A stretch of 64,000 bases of DNA. Source: Cyanobacteria bacterium UBA2566 (GTDB lineage: Bacteria; Cyanobacteriota; Cyanobacteriia; Cyanobacteriales; Desertifilaceae). The position numbers and the translations under genes were made by a program. The stretch lies in assembly GCA_002340255.1 (NCBI GenBank), contig DDLS01000174.1, positions 40,498 through 104,497 on the forward strand, in the 5' to 3' direction. Under the pieces are notes generated by a model. It was not told where the DNA came from, made no database searches, and was given only the letters and a program-made list of their open reading frames with translations. Position 1 is the stretch's first letter, and every line of letters begins with the position of its first letter. This document shows, in pieces, positions 1 to 8,281 of this stretch.

Positions 1-1
1 A

Positions 2-697
2 GATGCTATCTTTCCTTCAGGTGAAATAGAAAGTGATGAACCGGAATTGGAAAGTTATCTCCACTTAGCCCAACTGATGGTACTGCTAAACAGTTTAGAG
101 TGGCATTGGCAATCTCGCCAAGACTTCTTTGCTGCCGGTAACCTCAGTATTTATTACACTCCTCCCGGACAGAATGTTCCCCGCGTTCGCGGCCCGGATT
201 TTTTCGTCGCTATGAACACCGAGCGCAAACCGCGAAAAAGTTGGGTCGTCTGGCAAGAAGGGGGCAAGTATCCCGATGCGATTGTTGAAATTTTATCTCC
301 AAGTACCGCCCAAACCGACCGTACAAAGAAAAAGAAAATTTACCAAGACACCTTTGGCACTCCCAACTATTTCTGGTTTGACCCCAACCCAGAAAGTTTA
401 GAATTCAAAGGCTTCCATTTAGTCAATGGCAAATATGAAGAAATTCAACCCAACGAACAAGGCTTGTTGTGGAGTGAGCCGTTAGGATTATATTTAGGAA
501 TTTATCGCCAACAACTCCGTTGGTTTACGCCTGAAGGTGAGTTAGTTCTAACGCCTGGGGAGAGTGCTGCACAAGAAAGAAAAGCTAAGGAAGAATTGCA
601 AGCAACTAACCAAGAATTGCAAGAACAACTCCAACAAATGGAAGCCATGCTAGCCCAATATCGAGAACAATTGCGAGACTTGTCTGAAGACAGATAA
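2..697 (+). CDS. Uma2 family endonuclease (5' partial)
   Basis: Uma2 (DUF820) family protein, a PD-(D/E)XK-type nuclease fold that is multiplied in cyanobacterial genomes; cellular role unknown. The frame is open to the first bases of the window, so the N-terminus is missing; the first in-frame start-like codon (TTG at 47) is probably internal. Visible family features are a GPDFFVAM strand and PDAIVEILSPS, followed by a lysine-rich helix, which carry the expected Asp and Glu catalytic residues. The last ~45 residues are a charged Glu/Gln-rich coiled coil, common in this family. A homologous gene lies at 15353-16219. Function assignment is by family only. Confidence 0.85.
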   Translation, partial: DAIFPSGEIESDEPELESYLHLAQLMVLLNSLEWHWQSRQDFFAAGNLSIYYTPPGQNVPRVRGPDFFVAMNTERKPRKSWVVWQEGGKYPDAIVEILSPSTAQTDRTKKKKIYQDTFGTPNYFWFDPNPESLEFKGFHLVNGKYEEIQPNEQGLLWSEPLGLYLGIYRQQLRWFTPEGELVLTPGESAAQERKAKEELQATNQELQEQLQQMEAMLAQYREQLRDLSEDR

Positions 698-782
698 CCC
701 AAGGCGGGTAGGGTGGCTCTGTCGATCGACAATCTGCTAACAACGTTAGAATTGAATAGGCGATCGCGCCTACCTTTTTAAT

Positions 783-1496
783 TCAACTGCTTCGAGTGGC
801 GATCCAACCGCCAAATAGATAGGTTTGGTAAAATTTTAGGGGCTTGATAAAGCCGGCCTGATTTAAAAGAGAAAATAATTCCCTCTCGGAGATAAAGTCT
901 ACATCTCTTTCTATATGTTCTCGATCCCGATCCAATTGCTCTTCAGAGATACCATGGCGTGCGTAAGACATGAGCCAAGCATTCAGCAATCGACGAAATT
1001 CAAGCGTTTCTCGATCGCCAAACAGATCGGCGATCGCTAGAATTGCCCCGGGCTTCAAATTCCTAGCAAGTGAACTGAAGTAGGCTAACTTTTCTTGCTT
1101 ATCTCTAATGAAGTGAGCAACAAAGATAGATGATGCGCCATCAAATCCACCGGGGAATTTATAGTCATTCACCTTGCTGTTGACCAATGTGACTCGACTC
1201 TCCATCTCCAAATTTTTGATCCTCTGATGGCAAGCATTGAGCATATCGCAAGAAGCATCAACAGCAACAAAACTCCAGTTGGGAAAAACTTTTCCGAGGT
1301 TTACGATTTCTTTCCCAGTTCCAGCCCCTGCCGAAAGAAAATTAGCATTTTCTGGTAATTCTTGCAACCAAGGGATTAACATTTGATGTAAAGCATCATA
1401 ACTGGGACAAAATGAGTGAATTTTACGATCGTATTGAGCAGAAAAGTTTTCATCAAAGTACTGGGTGACATCAAATTGATTTTGTGCTTGGGTCAT
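783..1496 (-). CDS. Class I SAM-dependent methyltransferase
   Basis: Predicted class I S-adenosylmethionine-dependent methyltransferase, 237 aa, the usual size for a single Rossmann domain. The glycine-rich SAM loop is LSAGAGTGKEIV at about residues 54-65, followed by the acidic end of strand 2 in VAVDASCDML around 78-88, where the Asp should bind the ribose hydroxyls. A late FVAHFIRD segment corresponds to motif IV. The substrate cannot be read from the sequence. It stands alone on the minus strand. A palindromic mini-repeat (AGCGC-GAA-GCGCT) lies about 20 bp upstream of its ATG and may sit in its leader. Confidence 0.85.
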   Translation of the reverse strand: MTQAQNQFDVTQYFDENFSAQYDRKIHSFCPSYDALHQMLIPWLQELPENANFLSAGAGTGKEIVNLGKVFPNWSFVAVDASCDMLNACHQRIKNLEMESRVTLVNSKVNDYKFPGGFDGASSIFVAHFIRDKQEKLAYFSSLARNLKPGAILAIADLFGDRETLEFRRLLNAWLMSYARHGISEEQLDRDREHIERDVDFISERELFSLLNQAGFIKPLKFYQTYLFGGWIATRSS

Positions 1497-1514
1497 AACT
1501 ATTCCCTATTCCTT

Positions 1515-1527
1515 AGCGCGAAGCGCT
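1515..1527. repeat. Dispersed palindromic mini-repeat, copy
   Basis: AGCGC-GAA-GCGCT hairpin preceded by a TTCCCTATTCC heptamer tract. Related copies are near 9803, 15337, 24820, 28506, 39130 and 41466. Confidence 0.6.
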
Positions 1528-1678
1528 GTAATATTATAGATACTCTCTAGTATAGCAGGAGTGAATTCTTTTATCTAATTTGATGCATTAGAAAAAGATG
1601 GAGAGGAAGGGGAAGAATAACCCCATGCCCTCATCCATCGATAATGCACTATTTTAGATGAAAGACTCCACTCCGATT

Positions 1679-1742
1679 CTAGCTTTATTTTGAGGGAGAA
1701 GAAAGGGACAAACTTGACATCTGAATTAACGGGCGATCGCCA
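1679..1742. repeat. 64-bp direct repeat, copy 1 (3' end of polyferredoxin gene)
   Basis: This stretch covers the last ~18 codons, the stop codon and 6 bp beyond the polyferredoxin gene. It matches 9313-9376 at about 58 of 64 positions in the same orientation. Here it is coding; at the other site it overlaps the start of a truncated helicase gene. Confidence 0.7.
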
Positions 1743-3373
1743 TATAACAGCTCTGGATACTTTTCCCCCAACTCAGATAGTACCTTAAAATGCATCTCTT
1801 CCCCAATTCCCAAAGACAAGCGTACCTGAGTCAACAACTCTAAAGACTCCTGAGAACCTGTCATCTTCTTCTCTAACATTTCCCGCAAAATTCCTTGGTA
1901 AACCCGCACCTTAGACCCTTGACTAAATCCAGGCAGTACCTTAGCCAAAACATAGACTTCTTCTGCTTTGAGATCCTCTAAAGAACGATTTTCTAGGAAT
2001 TCAGAAAAATTGAAGTCTAACTTACTCAGTTGCCGACGCAAGCTACTGGCTACACTCTCTTTATGGTAGGTACTTAACGAGCGATTCCAAGTTCGATAAA
2101 ACCAGGCAGCGCTTAAAATTGGAACCAGAGCTTGAATTCCCCACTCTAGCCATTTTGGAAATAACTCTAACGTAGAATTGGTTCCCACAGAAAAGAGAAA
2201 GTTAAATGTCACAAAGGTGGAAAATGAAAATAGATGATGGCGCACTTTTTCTACTGAAAATTCTCGGTCTTGGCGTAGACAATAGGCTTTATAGGCTTTT
2301 TCTAGACGGCATAAGATTCCATAACTCCCTAACGTGAACACTGAAAATGTCAGAGGAACGGCAATCAATCTGGGAATGGGAATTGCCCGATTGAATCCAT
2401 AGAATCCAGGGGTCAAGATTCGTTGCACTTGCTCCCCATCATGGGTCCAAGCCCCAGAGAAAAAGTAGTCTAAGTCCCCAGCATAGAAAATGTAATATAA
2501 ATAAAATGCCAACACTAGCCCCACATAGCCATAATGGAAAAACTTACGCTGTGAGTCTTTCAAAGAGTCCCAATAACTGCGTTCTGCGTCAATGTCAAAG
2601 CAAGCAGATTTACAGGCAACGCAAGCACTTTTTTCTTTCCCGGTTTCATCGATCGCCCGGCACATGGATTGGGTAATCTTAGAGGTGGTTTTTTCATGGG
2701 CCGGACTGCCCCATAATGCCCTGGGACCGGTGTAGAATAATTCCACTGGCCCCATGGGGCAAACATATTGACACCAGGTTTTACCCGCGAATAAATAGCC
2801 GACAATTATACTGGCTAAAATAGTGGCACTCAGAAAAGCAGCCAACAGGAGACGATGGGAGTCTAAAAATAACATTCTCAGGCACAAACCGACAAACAGA
2901 AATCCAAACTGAAAGGCGATATGATGGCGACCAAGCCAAGAGTTGGGGTCAATTTTTACTGCTTCAGAGCGCACTTTACCGGTGCGAGGATTGGTGGTTT
3001 GTTTTTGCCGTTGAATTCCCCATAAACGAGGCAGTTGGGAAAAGAAGGATAGGGGACACATTCTGCGCCAACTTTCATGACCGAAGAGAAAAACGATACA
3101 GATGACTGCACCGATAATGACCCCCCAAAAGAGTCGGGTGGCGATCGCATAGGGACGCTCAATAAAACACTGCCCTTGCACCGTCATCACCTCGTGACAC
3201 TCTTTGGGATCGAATAACCTCGGATCGAGACGCAGTAAGCTCCAGTGGGTATCGGGATGGGTTAACAGGGGTGAAATGGGGTCATAGATCAGAGACACAA
3301 TTAAAAGCAACCAGGCGATCGCCAACAGCGATCGTACCTTTCTCATCTGCTTCTCAGGAACATTCTGTAACAT
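1685..3373 (-). CDS. Membrane-bound 4Fe-4S polyferredoxin-like protein
   Basis: Integral membrane protein of 562 aa with NapH/RdxA-like iron-sulfur features. Several hydrophobic helices lie between residues ~10 and ~410. A CQYVCPMGP motif is near residue 199, and a second cysteine group (MC..., CVACKSAC) lies at ~238-258; together they could bind 4Fe-4S centres. The last ~130 residues are soluble and unassigned. ATG at 3373 is preferred over the GTG at 3379 because AAGGAG sits 9 nt before it. Proteins of this type pass electrons across or along the membrane; the partner is unknown. The terminal 18 codons are part of a 64-bp sequence repeated at 9313-9376. Confidence 0.75.
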   Translation of the reverse strand: MLQNVPEKQMRKVRSLLAIAWLLLIVSLIYDPISPLLTHPDTHWSLLRLDPRLFDPKECHEVMTVQGQCFIERPYAIATRLFWGVIIGAVICIVFLFGHESWRRMCPLSFFSQLPRLWGIQRQKQTTNPRTGKVRSEAVKIDPNSWLGRHHIAFQFGFLFVGLCLRMLFLDSHRLLLAAFLSATILASIIVGYLFAGKTWCQYVCPMGPVELFYTGPRALWGSPAHEKTTSKITQSMCRAIDETGKEKSACVACKSACFDIDAERSYWDSLKDSQRKFFHYGYVGLVLAFYLYYIFYAGDLDYFFSGAWTHDGEQVQRILTPGFYGFNRAIPIPRLIAVPLTFSVFTLGSYGILCRLEKAYKAYCLRQDREFSVEKVRHHLFSFSTFVTFNFLFSVGTNSTLELFPKWLEWGIQALVPILSAAWFYRTWNRSLSTYHKESVASSLRRQLSKLDFNFSEFLENRSLEDLKAEEVYVLAKVLPGFSQGSKVRVYQGILREMLEKKMTGSQESLELLTQVRLSLGIGEEMHFKVLSELGEKYPELLYGDRPLIQMSSLSLSSPSK

Positions 3374-3485
3374 AGTCACTAACTCCTTGAACTTGTCCCC
3401 ATCCTAGGAAAAGCACAAGAGAATGACCTGACTCCAAACACCCAAATCTCACTCACACTAGCACTAACCCTCCCTTCACAAAAGG

Positions 3486-3501
3486 ACTAGAGCGGTCTAG
3501 T
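3486..3501. repeat. Short inverted repeat
   Basis: ACTAGA-GCGG-TCTAGT, a perfect 6-bp stem with a 4-nt loop, in the gap between the polyferredoxin gene and the PIN operon. There is no T-run, so it is not a convincing terminator. Confidence 0.35.
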
Positions 3502-3579
3502 TCCAAAGGACTAGGCGATCGGTTATCGGGACTTAAACAAGAAAAATGTTCAAAGATACGGGACATCGTAAAAGTTATA

Positions 3580-3768
3580 TTAAGGCTTATAGACTGTATG
3601 GGTAAATTGTTGAAATTCTTCAAGGGTGGGAACGCTTGCTTGATGCCGTTCCAGCGTGTAGTCACCGCTGCCAACTTCGAGTTGCTGAAGGAAGCGCAAC
3701 ATACCAACGACTCCGAGCGAATCAGTCAAAGCTTTGTAGCCATTTTTTCTAATTTCAGCTTGTTTCAT
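3580..3768 (-). CDS. Small protein paired with PIN-domain gene (possible antitoxin)
   Basis: 62-aa protein, last gene of a compact minus-strand operon. It overlaps the end of the PIN-domain gene by 14 bp and has a good ribosome site (AAGAGGAAAA before the ATG). The sequence begins MKQAEIRKNGYKALTDSLG and continues into a short GVVGMLRFLQQ helix and a GSGDYTLERH stretch. I have seen this kind of small ORF beside PIN genes in cyanobacteria but cannot name a Pfam family. The overlap and size fit a toxin-antitoxin partner, though antitoxins more often precede the toxin. Coding status is likely; function is inferred from context only. Confidence 0.6.
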   Translation of the reverse strand: MKQAEIRKNGYKALTDSLGVVGMLRFLQQLEVGSGDYTLERHQASVPTLEEFQQFTHTVYKP

Positions 3769-4237
3769 GGTTTGTATTTTCCTCTTGTAATCGGTTCATC
3801 AACCAAACAACTGGATTTTCAACCGGGATAGTCACTATTTCAGGATATTGCTTGGCTTTTCGCAGAAGTCGATCGTCGGTGGTCAGAAAAATATCGACGG
3901 ACGCTGACTGGGCAAATGCCAAATGCAAGGCATCGTAGAGCTTAAATCCTAGCTGCATCAACTCCTGGGCAGAAGTTTCAATTTCTGGCGTGGAGGAGAG
4001 ATGGGTTTGAGCAATGGATAAGGTAGCTTCTAGCTGTTCTTGCTTGGATGAATCGGTATTTCTGGCGATTTCAAACCGAATTGCATCACTACTGAGTAGT
4101 AACCACTCTCGATCTTCGCATTTTTGGAGGATAGACAGCATTGCTTCAGCTTCAAGTTTGACTTTTGATTGTTGCAAGTCATCCAGTGGACGGTTGAGGC
4201 AACAGATATCAGGATAAATGACATAGGCCTGGCTCAT
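3755..4237 (-). CDS. PIN-domain protein (VapC-like ribonuclease)
   Basis: 160-aa PIN-domain protein, probably a metal-dependent RNase of the VapC type. The N-terminal YPDICCLNRP carries the first catalytic Asp (about residue 10). The central helix LGFKLYDALHLAFAQ gives the conserved Asp, and FLTTDDRLLRKAK supplies the last acidic pair. The start overlaps the stop of the upstream HisI-like reading frame as ATGA, and the end overlaps the next small gene by 14 bp, so the three frames look translationally coupled. A toxin of a type II toxin-antitoxin system is the simplest reading, but the target RNA is unknown. Confidence 0.8.
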   Translation of the reverse strand: MSQAYVIYPDICCLNRPLDDLQQSKVKLEAEAMLSILQKCEDREWLLLSSDAIRFEIARNTDSSKQEQLEATLSIAQTHLSSTPEIETSAQELMQLGFKLYDALHLAFAQSASVDIFLTTDDRLLRKAKQYPEIVTIPVENPVVWLMNRLQEENTNHETS

Positions 4238-4380
4238 GGCTCACCTCGAACGATCTGCAATTCGGCTTTGCCGGTTGCAGCATCCGTAGTGATAACGGGG
4301 ATGAATCCATTGGGGTCAAACTTAGGAGCCAATAGCATTCCTTCTTCGACAGCTTCAACGGAAGTCCGGGCAGCAATATT
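4234..4380 (-). pseudogene. HisI-like (phosphoribosyl-AMP cyclohydrolase) N-terminal fragment
   Basis: The reading frame ending at 4234 contains VEAVEEG, then LLAPKFDPNGFIPVITTD and a following AATG, which resemble the N-terminus of HisI (EEG...PKFD..G.I..V.TDA..G). The rest of HisI, including its metal-binding cysteines, is absent: the frame turns into KAELQIVRGEP and stops in an ATGA overlap with the PIN gene. Reading starts either inside the match (ATG 4338) or just upstream, where a TAA closes the frame. It could be a decayed hisI or a small gene that captured a hisI piece. Similarity was judged by eye. Confidence 0.4.
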
Positions 4381-4548
4381 GTGATGACATTAGCACAAAA
4401 GAATGAGAATAATAATTATCGCATAATTTGGCAAACTACATCTGTTACAACCAGTTGCCTCCCCAAGCCAGAAGCATCGAAAAGGCGATCGCGGCTACCT
4501 GCGGAACGGAGGATACAATCGAACAGAGCCGATCGCGTAATTATGAAT

Positions 4549-4612
4549 GGTGCGTTATGCGGAAATATGATTGATTTGTCACCATTCACATTTTCTGGCC
4601 GCATAACACACC
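4549..4612. repeat. Hairpin repeat, diverged copy
   Basis: GGTGCGTTATGCGG at 4549-4562 faces CCGCATAACACACC at 4599-4612, one mismatch in 14. The ends resemble those of the two longer repeats just downstream but the core differs. Confidence 0.6.
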
Positions 4613-4620
4613 CTACCTAT

Positions 4621-4723
4621 GATGGTGTTGTCCCCGGTAGGGTGTGTTGCGGCATCGATAAATTATGGGTTTTCACGATAAATATTGACCTGGCCGCAAC
4701 GCACCACCCCCACCAACAAATCC
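4621..4723. repeat. ~103-bp direct repeat with inverted ends, copy 1
   Basis: Nearly identical to 4773-4875. Each copy carries GGTGTGTTGCGG (4641-4652) facing CCGCAACGCACC (4694-4705), so the unit can fold into a long hairpin. The TAGGGTGTGTTGCGG type of sequence is common in cyanobacterial intergenic DNA. Confidence 0.75.
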
Positions 4724-4772
4724 CATCAATAAATATGTGAATTTAACCCAAAATTGAATTCGGGGTTCTGTC

Positions 4773-4875
4773 GATGGTGTCGCCCTCGGTAGGGTGTGTT
4801 GCGGCATCGATAAATTATGGGTTTTCACGATAAATATTGACCTAGCCGCAACGCACCACCCCCACCGACAAATCC
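4773..4875. repeat. ~103-bp direct repeat with inverted ends, copy 2
   Basis: Second copy of 4621-4723 with only a few substitutions. Its arms are at 4793-4804 and 4846-4857. Its right edge reaches the 3' end of the hypothetical gene at 4877. Confidence 0.75.
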
Positions 4876-4876
4876 T

Positions 4877-5230
4877 TTAGACGTATAACAGTTGCTTGCA
4901 CGACTTCTTATTGGACTGTTTAAAACTACTGATAAAAAAATTACCTATATTGGTTAGTTCGTCATGATTAAAACTACAATTTTTGTCTGGTTTACAGACA
5001 TCTTCGCAATACATATCAAATAACTCGCTTAACGACAACATATTGTTGATATTGTAATATTTGTCCGTAATAGAATATTTATACCACGCAAGCGAACTAT
5101 CGATTACTTTCGCCACATCCATATAAACTGTCGCAAACGTTTCATTAGCAGTCTGCATACTATAATTTTTTGCTGCTATTTTGTGGCCATTAGATAAAGA
5201 TTGCTCCGTTATTATTCCCTCTTGTTGCAA
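4877..5230 (-). CDS. Hypothetical protein
   Basis: 117-aa frame with no family I recognise. The sequence is ordinary in composition, with Tyr/Asn-rich stretches and a possible amphipathic helix near the middle (MLSLSELFDMYCED). It lies alone between hairpin repeats and a decayed direct repeat, and its base composition is lower in G+C than its neighbours, which fits acquired or decaying DNA. No clear ribosome binding site precedes the start. It may be a real accessory gene or a chance frame; there is no functional evidence. Confidence 0.4.
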   Translation of the reverse strand: MQQEGIITEQSLSNGHKIAAKNYSMQTANETFATVYMDVAKVIDSSLAWYKYSITDKYYNINNMLSLSELFDMYCEDVCKPDKNCSFNHDELTNIGNFFISSFKQSNKKSCKQLLYV

Positions 5231-5348
5231 GTCCAGCCGAAAGTTTTTATACGTCAGAATCGTATCTTTTCAAATCTTATAGTTGAATTTCATGTACCAA
5301 AACGCACGAACTATCCAGTTATTTACTCCAGGTTTTGTTTTTTGTCTT

Positions 5349-5545
5349 CTATTAATAAGACAGTTTTGGGTGGCAGTTTGTGAACTTTTTTGCCTCAAAA
5401 TAGACAGGACTTACGCATGGTTAACGAAAATTCAACCTTTGAGATTGCTTCGCTGCCCCTCGTAATGACAAAAGTACGTTTTTTTGCGTAAGTCCTAATA
5501 AAGTTTCCTTCTTGAGGAAGATGACAAGGCCATTTTCCCGATTTC
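5349..5545. repeat. Decayed direct repeat left of lipoxygenase gene (MITE-filled copy)
   Basis: Homologous to 7805-7910 on both sides of an inserted element: the outer part (5349-5404) matches 7805-7863, and the inner part after the insertion (5500-5545) matches 7864-7910. On the minus strand the copies share a KVHKLPPK-x-VLLIE reading frame, broken here, so the unit is probably an old gene fragment. Confidence 0.65.
5406..5496. mobile_element. 91-bp MITE, copy 1
   Basis: Bounded by AGGACTTACGCA and its exact inverse TGCGTAAGTCCT. A second 91-bp copy is at 8110-8200 and a left-end fragment is at 8282-8352. It has no coding capacity, so it must depend on a transposase elsewhere. It interrupts the direct repeat 5349-5545. 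Confidence 0.8.
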
Positions 5546-5597
5546 CAATTTCCAAAAAGCCTCAAATTCTTGGTTTTATTCAAAATTGAGATGCTCC

Positions 5598-7703
5598 CTA
5601 AATATTGATGCTTTGAGGAATGTTCGAGGGCAGCAAATACCTGTAAGACACAAGCCTTTGACTGTCTTCGTTTAAAATTGCCTTCTCGATGTTTGCGAGT
5701 TTCTCCTTGAAGCTATCCAAAGCCTTTTTCACTCGCTCATCCTTAAAAAGCGAGCCTGAGTAGTCCCCCAGTTTCGTGTAGTAAACCGAGCCAAGCAAAT
5801 AAAGGACTGTTACTTGCAACTCCGCTCGCTCTAACGGTGGTAACAGCCCCATAAAGTTTTGCTGCTGTTGGGGTTGTGTCGGTGCTGGAGAATAGCAACC
5901 CAAAGGAAATGCTGGCGCGTAAGTCATCAAGCCGCCCTGCGGAAAATTAACAGCAGCGTGTTGAGCGCTAGCTGTAAAGATAACTGTAGAAACCGCCGTG
6001 ACTAGATAATCTAGGGTTTTAATTCGACCGTCCCGTTCTTCGCCAATGTGACAACCTCCCTTAGAGAGCAATTCATGGGCCCAGCTTTGTAGTTGCTCGT
6101 CCGTCTCTACAGAGCAATCGCTTTCGTAGAACAGACGCAAATATTCATTAACCCACTGATTAATCGCATCCCAAACCCGCAGCCCGTCATCCCGGTAAGG
6201 ATAAATTGGTAGCTGTTTGGAATTATTAACGCCGCGTTTTTCTAAAGTCCCAGGAAAAGCAACCTCATTAAAGTTAGCCAAGCGGCTTTGAGCCTCTTTT
6301 ATAGCTAACTGAGAGTTACTGCCAATAGTAGCACCCAATAGGGAGTCAATAGGGCCTTTTGGTGCTAGTAAAAATTTATGGGCGGCGTAATTAATAAATA
6401 TAGTGCCCTCTAAATGAGGCTTCAGCAAAAGCCTTACGGGATGGTTTTTATCGGCAAAGCAGCGATTAGTCGCCAGAACAAACGGCTCGACAAACAAGTG
6501 GGTTTGAGCTAAGTGAGAAATTAGCTCGTGATAATTACTGTCTGCCATTTGCAAGACAGTTTTAGCCGTCATCCAGTTGTCTCCATCCCTGGGAGTAAAC
6601 ACGCAGCTATCGTTTCCTGAAGCCTGTTTGCAGCGAATTGCTACGGGCAGCAAGTTCTGGTCTGAATGCTTATCTGGTGGCACTGCAAATAGAGCCACTG
6701 GAGCATACATATACTTTTGCAAGCCAGCAAAGTTACCGCTTAAGAGAACCTCCAGCTTAGAATAATCTGCCAGATAAAGTCGCCCCTCTTGTAGTGCCGC
6801 CTCTAGAGAATCCCCGAACACAATACCTTGGTATTGTTCGTGAGTAATTGACAAGCCAGAATCAACTTTTTTGATTTGCTTCAGCATAACTGGATTAGGT
6901 CCGGCTACCTGCATATAAGCAAAAACTTTATCTTGTTGAAAATTGCTTAAACTTGCCGGCTTTATGCTTAACGACCCAACTAACCTTTCGTAATCTACCA
7001 GAGTAGGATTGGGACCAGCACTTTGAGGTGGCTCTGGAAAATCCGTCGAACTTTCAATTAATTCTCGCCCTAAAAGTTTGGTAATTTCCTGGAGATGTCC
7101 GTACAATTCGCGATTGTTTTCCTCGACCTCTTCAGCTTGTTCGATGTCGCCAGCACTTAAAAAAATTGGAGACTCTTCCTCTATCCTCTTGCTTAACCAA
7201 GCATCTATTTCTTTATCAATCTTGTCAAACTCATCTTCCTCCCTAAAATTGCCTTCCAACTGAACGTCATTTGCAGCTTTAGGATACCCTTGCCATCCCT
7301 GGCCAGTATCTCCTAATCCCAGAGTTGATTTTAGTTTTAAAACAGCATTTTTTAGCTCTTCTTCTCCCTCAGCAGCTTGAATTTCTTCGCTAATCGACTC
7401 TAACGAATCAATTTCAGCCCCACTCCAACCAGGTGCACTCATAGGAGGCTTGCTTTTCTGACTCGCAATACTTGCGATTACTGAACTCAGCCATTTTTTA
7501 TTGGGAAGTTCATCTTTTGCAGGCAGTTTAGGTAGTCCTGGAATTAGGCTAGGTGGTGCATCTGTCATAGCTAGAGGAGCTAGAACTTGGTAGTCGTATT
7601 CATATTTATTAGACAAAATAAGCCTATTGGCAAAAGTTCCTTGTGCCAAAAACGTTACAATGCGGTATATCGCTTTGGTAACTTCTCGCGTTAAAAAATT
7701 CAC
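5598..7703 (-). CDS. Lipoxygenase family protein
   Basis: 701-aa lipoxygenase, a non-haem iron dioxygenase that oxidises polyunsaturated fatty acids to hydroperoxides. The catalytic domain is in the C-terminal ~450 residues. SHLAQTH (near 394-399) supplies the first two iron His ligands (H-x4-H). HPVRLLLKPHLEGT and FINYAAHKFLLAP are family signatures. SAQHAAVNFPQ (~580) supplies the third His and the Asn. The protein ends in Ile, the carboxylate ligand. The first ~220 residues are a low-similarity acidic region without a recognisable PLAT domain. The GTG start at 7703 is chosen for an AAGGAG 8 nt upstream. It is flanked by decayed direct repeats, suggesting an acquired cassette. Confidence 0.9.
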   Translation of the reverse strand: MNFLTREVTKAIYRIVTFLAQGTFANRLILSNKYEYDYQVLAPLAMTDAPPSLIPGLPKLPAKDELPNKKWLSSVIASIASQKSKPPMSAPGWSGAEIDSLESISEEIQAAEGEEELKNAVLKLKSTLGLGDTGQGWQGYPKAANDVQLEGNFREEDEFDKIDKEIDAWLSKRIEEESPIFLSAGDIEQAEEVEENNRELYGHLQEITKLLGRELIESSTDFPEPPQSAGPNPTLVDYERLVGSLSIKPASLSNFQQDKVFAYMQVAGPNPVMLKQIKKVDSGLSITHEQYQGIVFGDSLEAALQEGRLYLADYSKLEVLLSGNFAGLQKYMYAPVALFAVPPDKHSDQNLLPVAIRCKQASGNDSCVFTPRDGDNWMTAKTVLQMADSNYHELISHLAQTHLFVEPFVLATNRCFADKNHPVRLLLKPHLEGTIFINYAAHKFLLAPKGPIDSLLGATIGSNSQLAIKEAQSRLANFNEVAFPGTLEKRGVNNSKQLPIYPYRDDGLRVWDAINQWVNEYLRLFYESDCSVETDEQLQSWAHELLSKGGCHIGEERDGRIKTLDYLVTAVSTVIFTASAQHAAVNFPQGGLMTYAPAFPLGCYSPAPTQPQQQQNFMGLLPPLERAELQVTVLYLLGSVYYTKLGDYSGSLFKDERVKKALDSFKEKLANIEKAILNEDSQRLVSYRYLLPSNIPQSINI

Positions 7704-7804
7704 CCTTTTACTCCTTAAAAAACCCTGGTTGTCAGATTTGTAGAACCTAAAGCAGATTCTACGCCCTCGGTCAGCAACGTCTTGGAGACAAGCTCTATCG
7801 CTCC

Positions 7805-7910
7805 TTCTATTAATAAGACTATTTTGGGTGGCAGTTTATGAACTTTTCTACCTAAAAATAGAGAAAATTTCTTTCTTAAGGAGGACGACCGGGCCATTTT
7901 CCCGATAACA
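7805..7910. repeat. Decayed direct repeat right of lipoxygenase gene (empty copy)
   Basis: Homologous to 5349-5545 but continuous, with no MITE between the two homologous halves. The minus-strand frame through it includes KVHKLPPKIVLLIEG. Confidence 0.65.
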
Positions 7911-8109
7911 GGGCGATTTTTTCCGTAGGTAAGCTGCTGGGAACCGGAACCCAAGGCCCCCTGAAAGGCAGAGAAAGAAGCTGGGTTTTACCAAATACCG
8001 ATCGCCCCTTACCGATTAACCTTTTTTTCCCGCGTCCAATCTGGCCTGACGCAAAATAGCACCAGACCCATCTCCCGGGCAATTCAAATTGATATCTATT
8101 CTTAATCCC

Positions 8110-8200
8110 AGGACTTACCCATGGTTGACGAAAATTCGACGTTTGAGATTGCTTCGCTGTCGCTCGCAATGACAGAAATACGTTTTTTTGCGTAAGTCCT
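8110..8200. mobile_element. 91-bp MITE, copy 2
   Basis: Same length and mostly the same sequence as 5406-5496, with ends AGGACTTACCCA and TGCGTAAGTCCT (one mismatch in the left end). Confidence 0.8.
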
Positions 8201-8281
8201 ACCAAAATAGCCCCGACTGCCTGGGGTCGAAGAATCAAGTCCAACTTACTCCATACGCAATTTAGATTTGAGCCAGGGTTC

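Larger units (their letters stand above)
4381..4876. other. Intergenic region with hairpin repeats, no gene seen
   Basis: No supported coding region. It holds three related inverted-repeat elements described separately. Short frames here fall across these repeats and are not credible genes. Confidence 0.6.

Noticed and set aside
4549..4875. Hairpin repeats considered as a CRISPR array
   Set aside because: Only two or three units of ~100 bp with internal symmetry, no short regular repeats and spacers, no cas genes.
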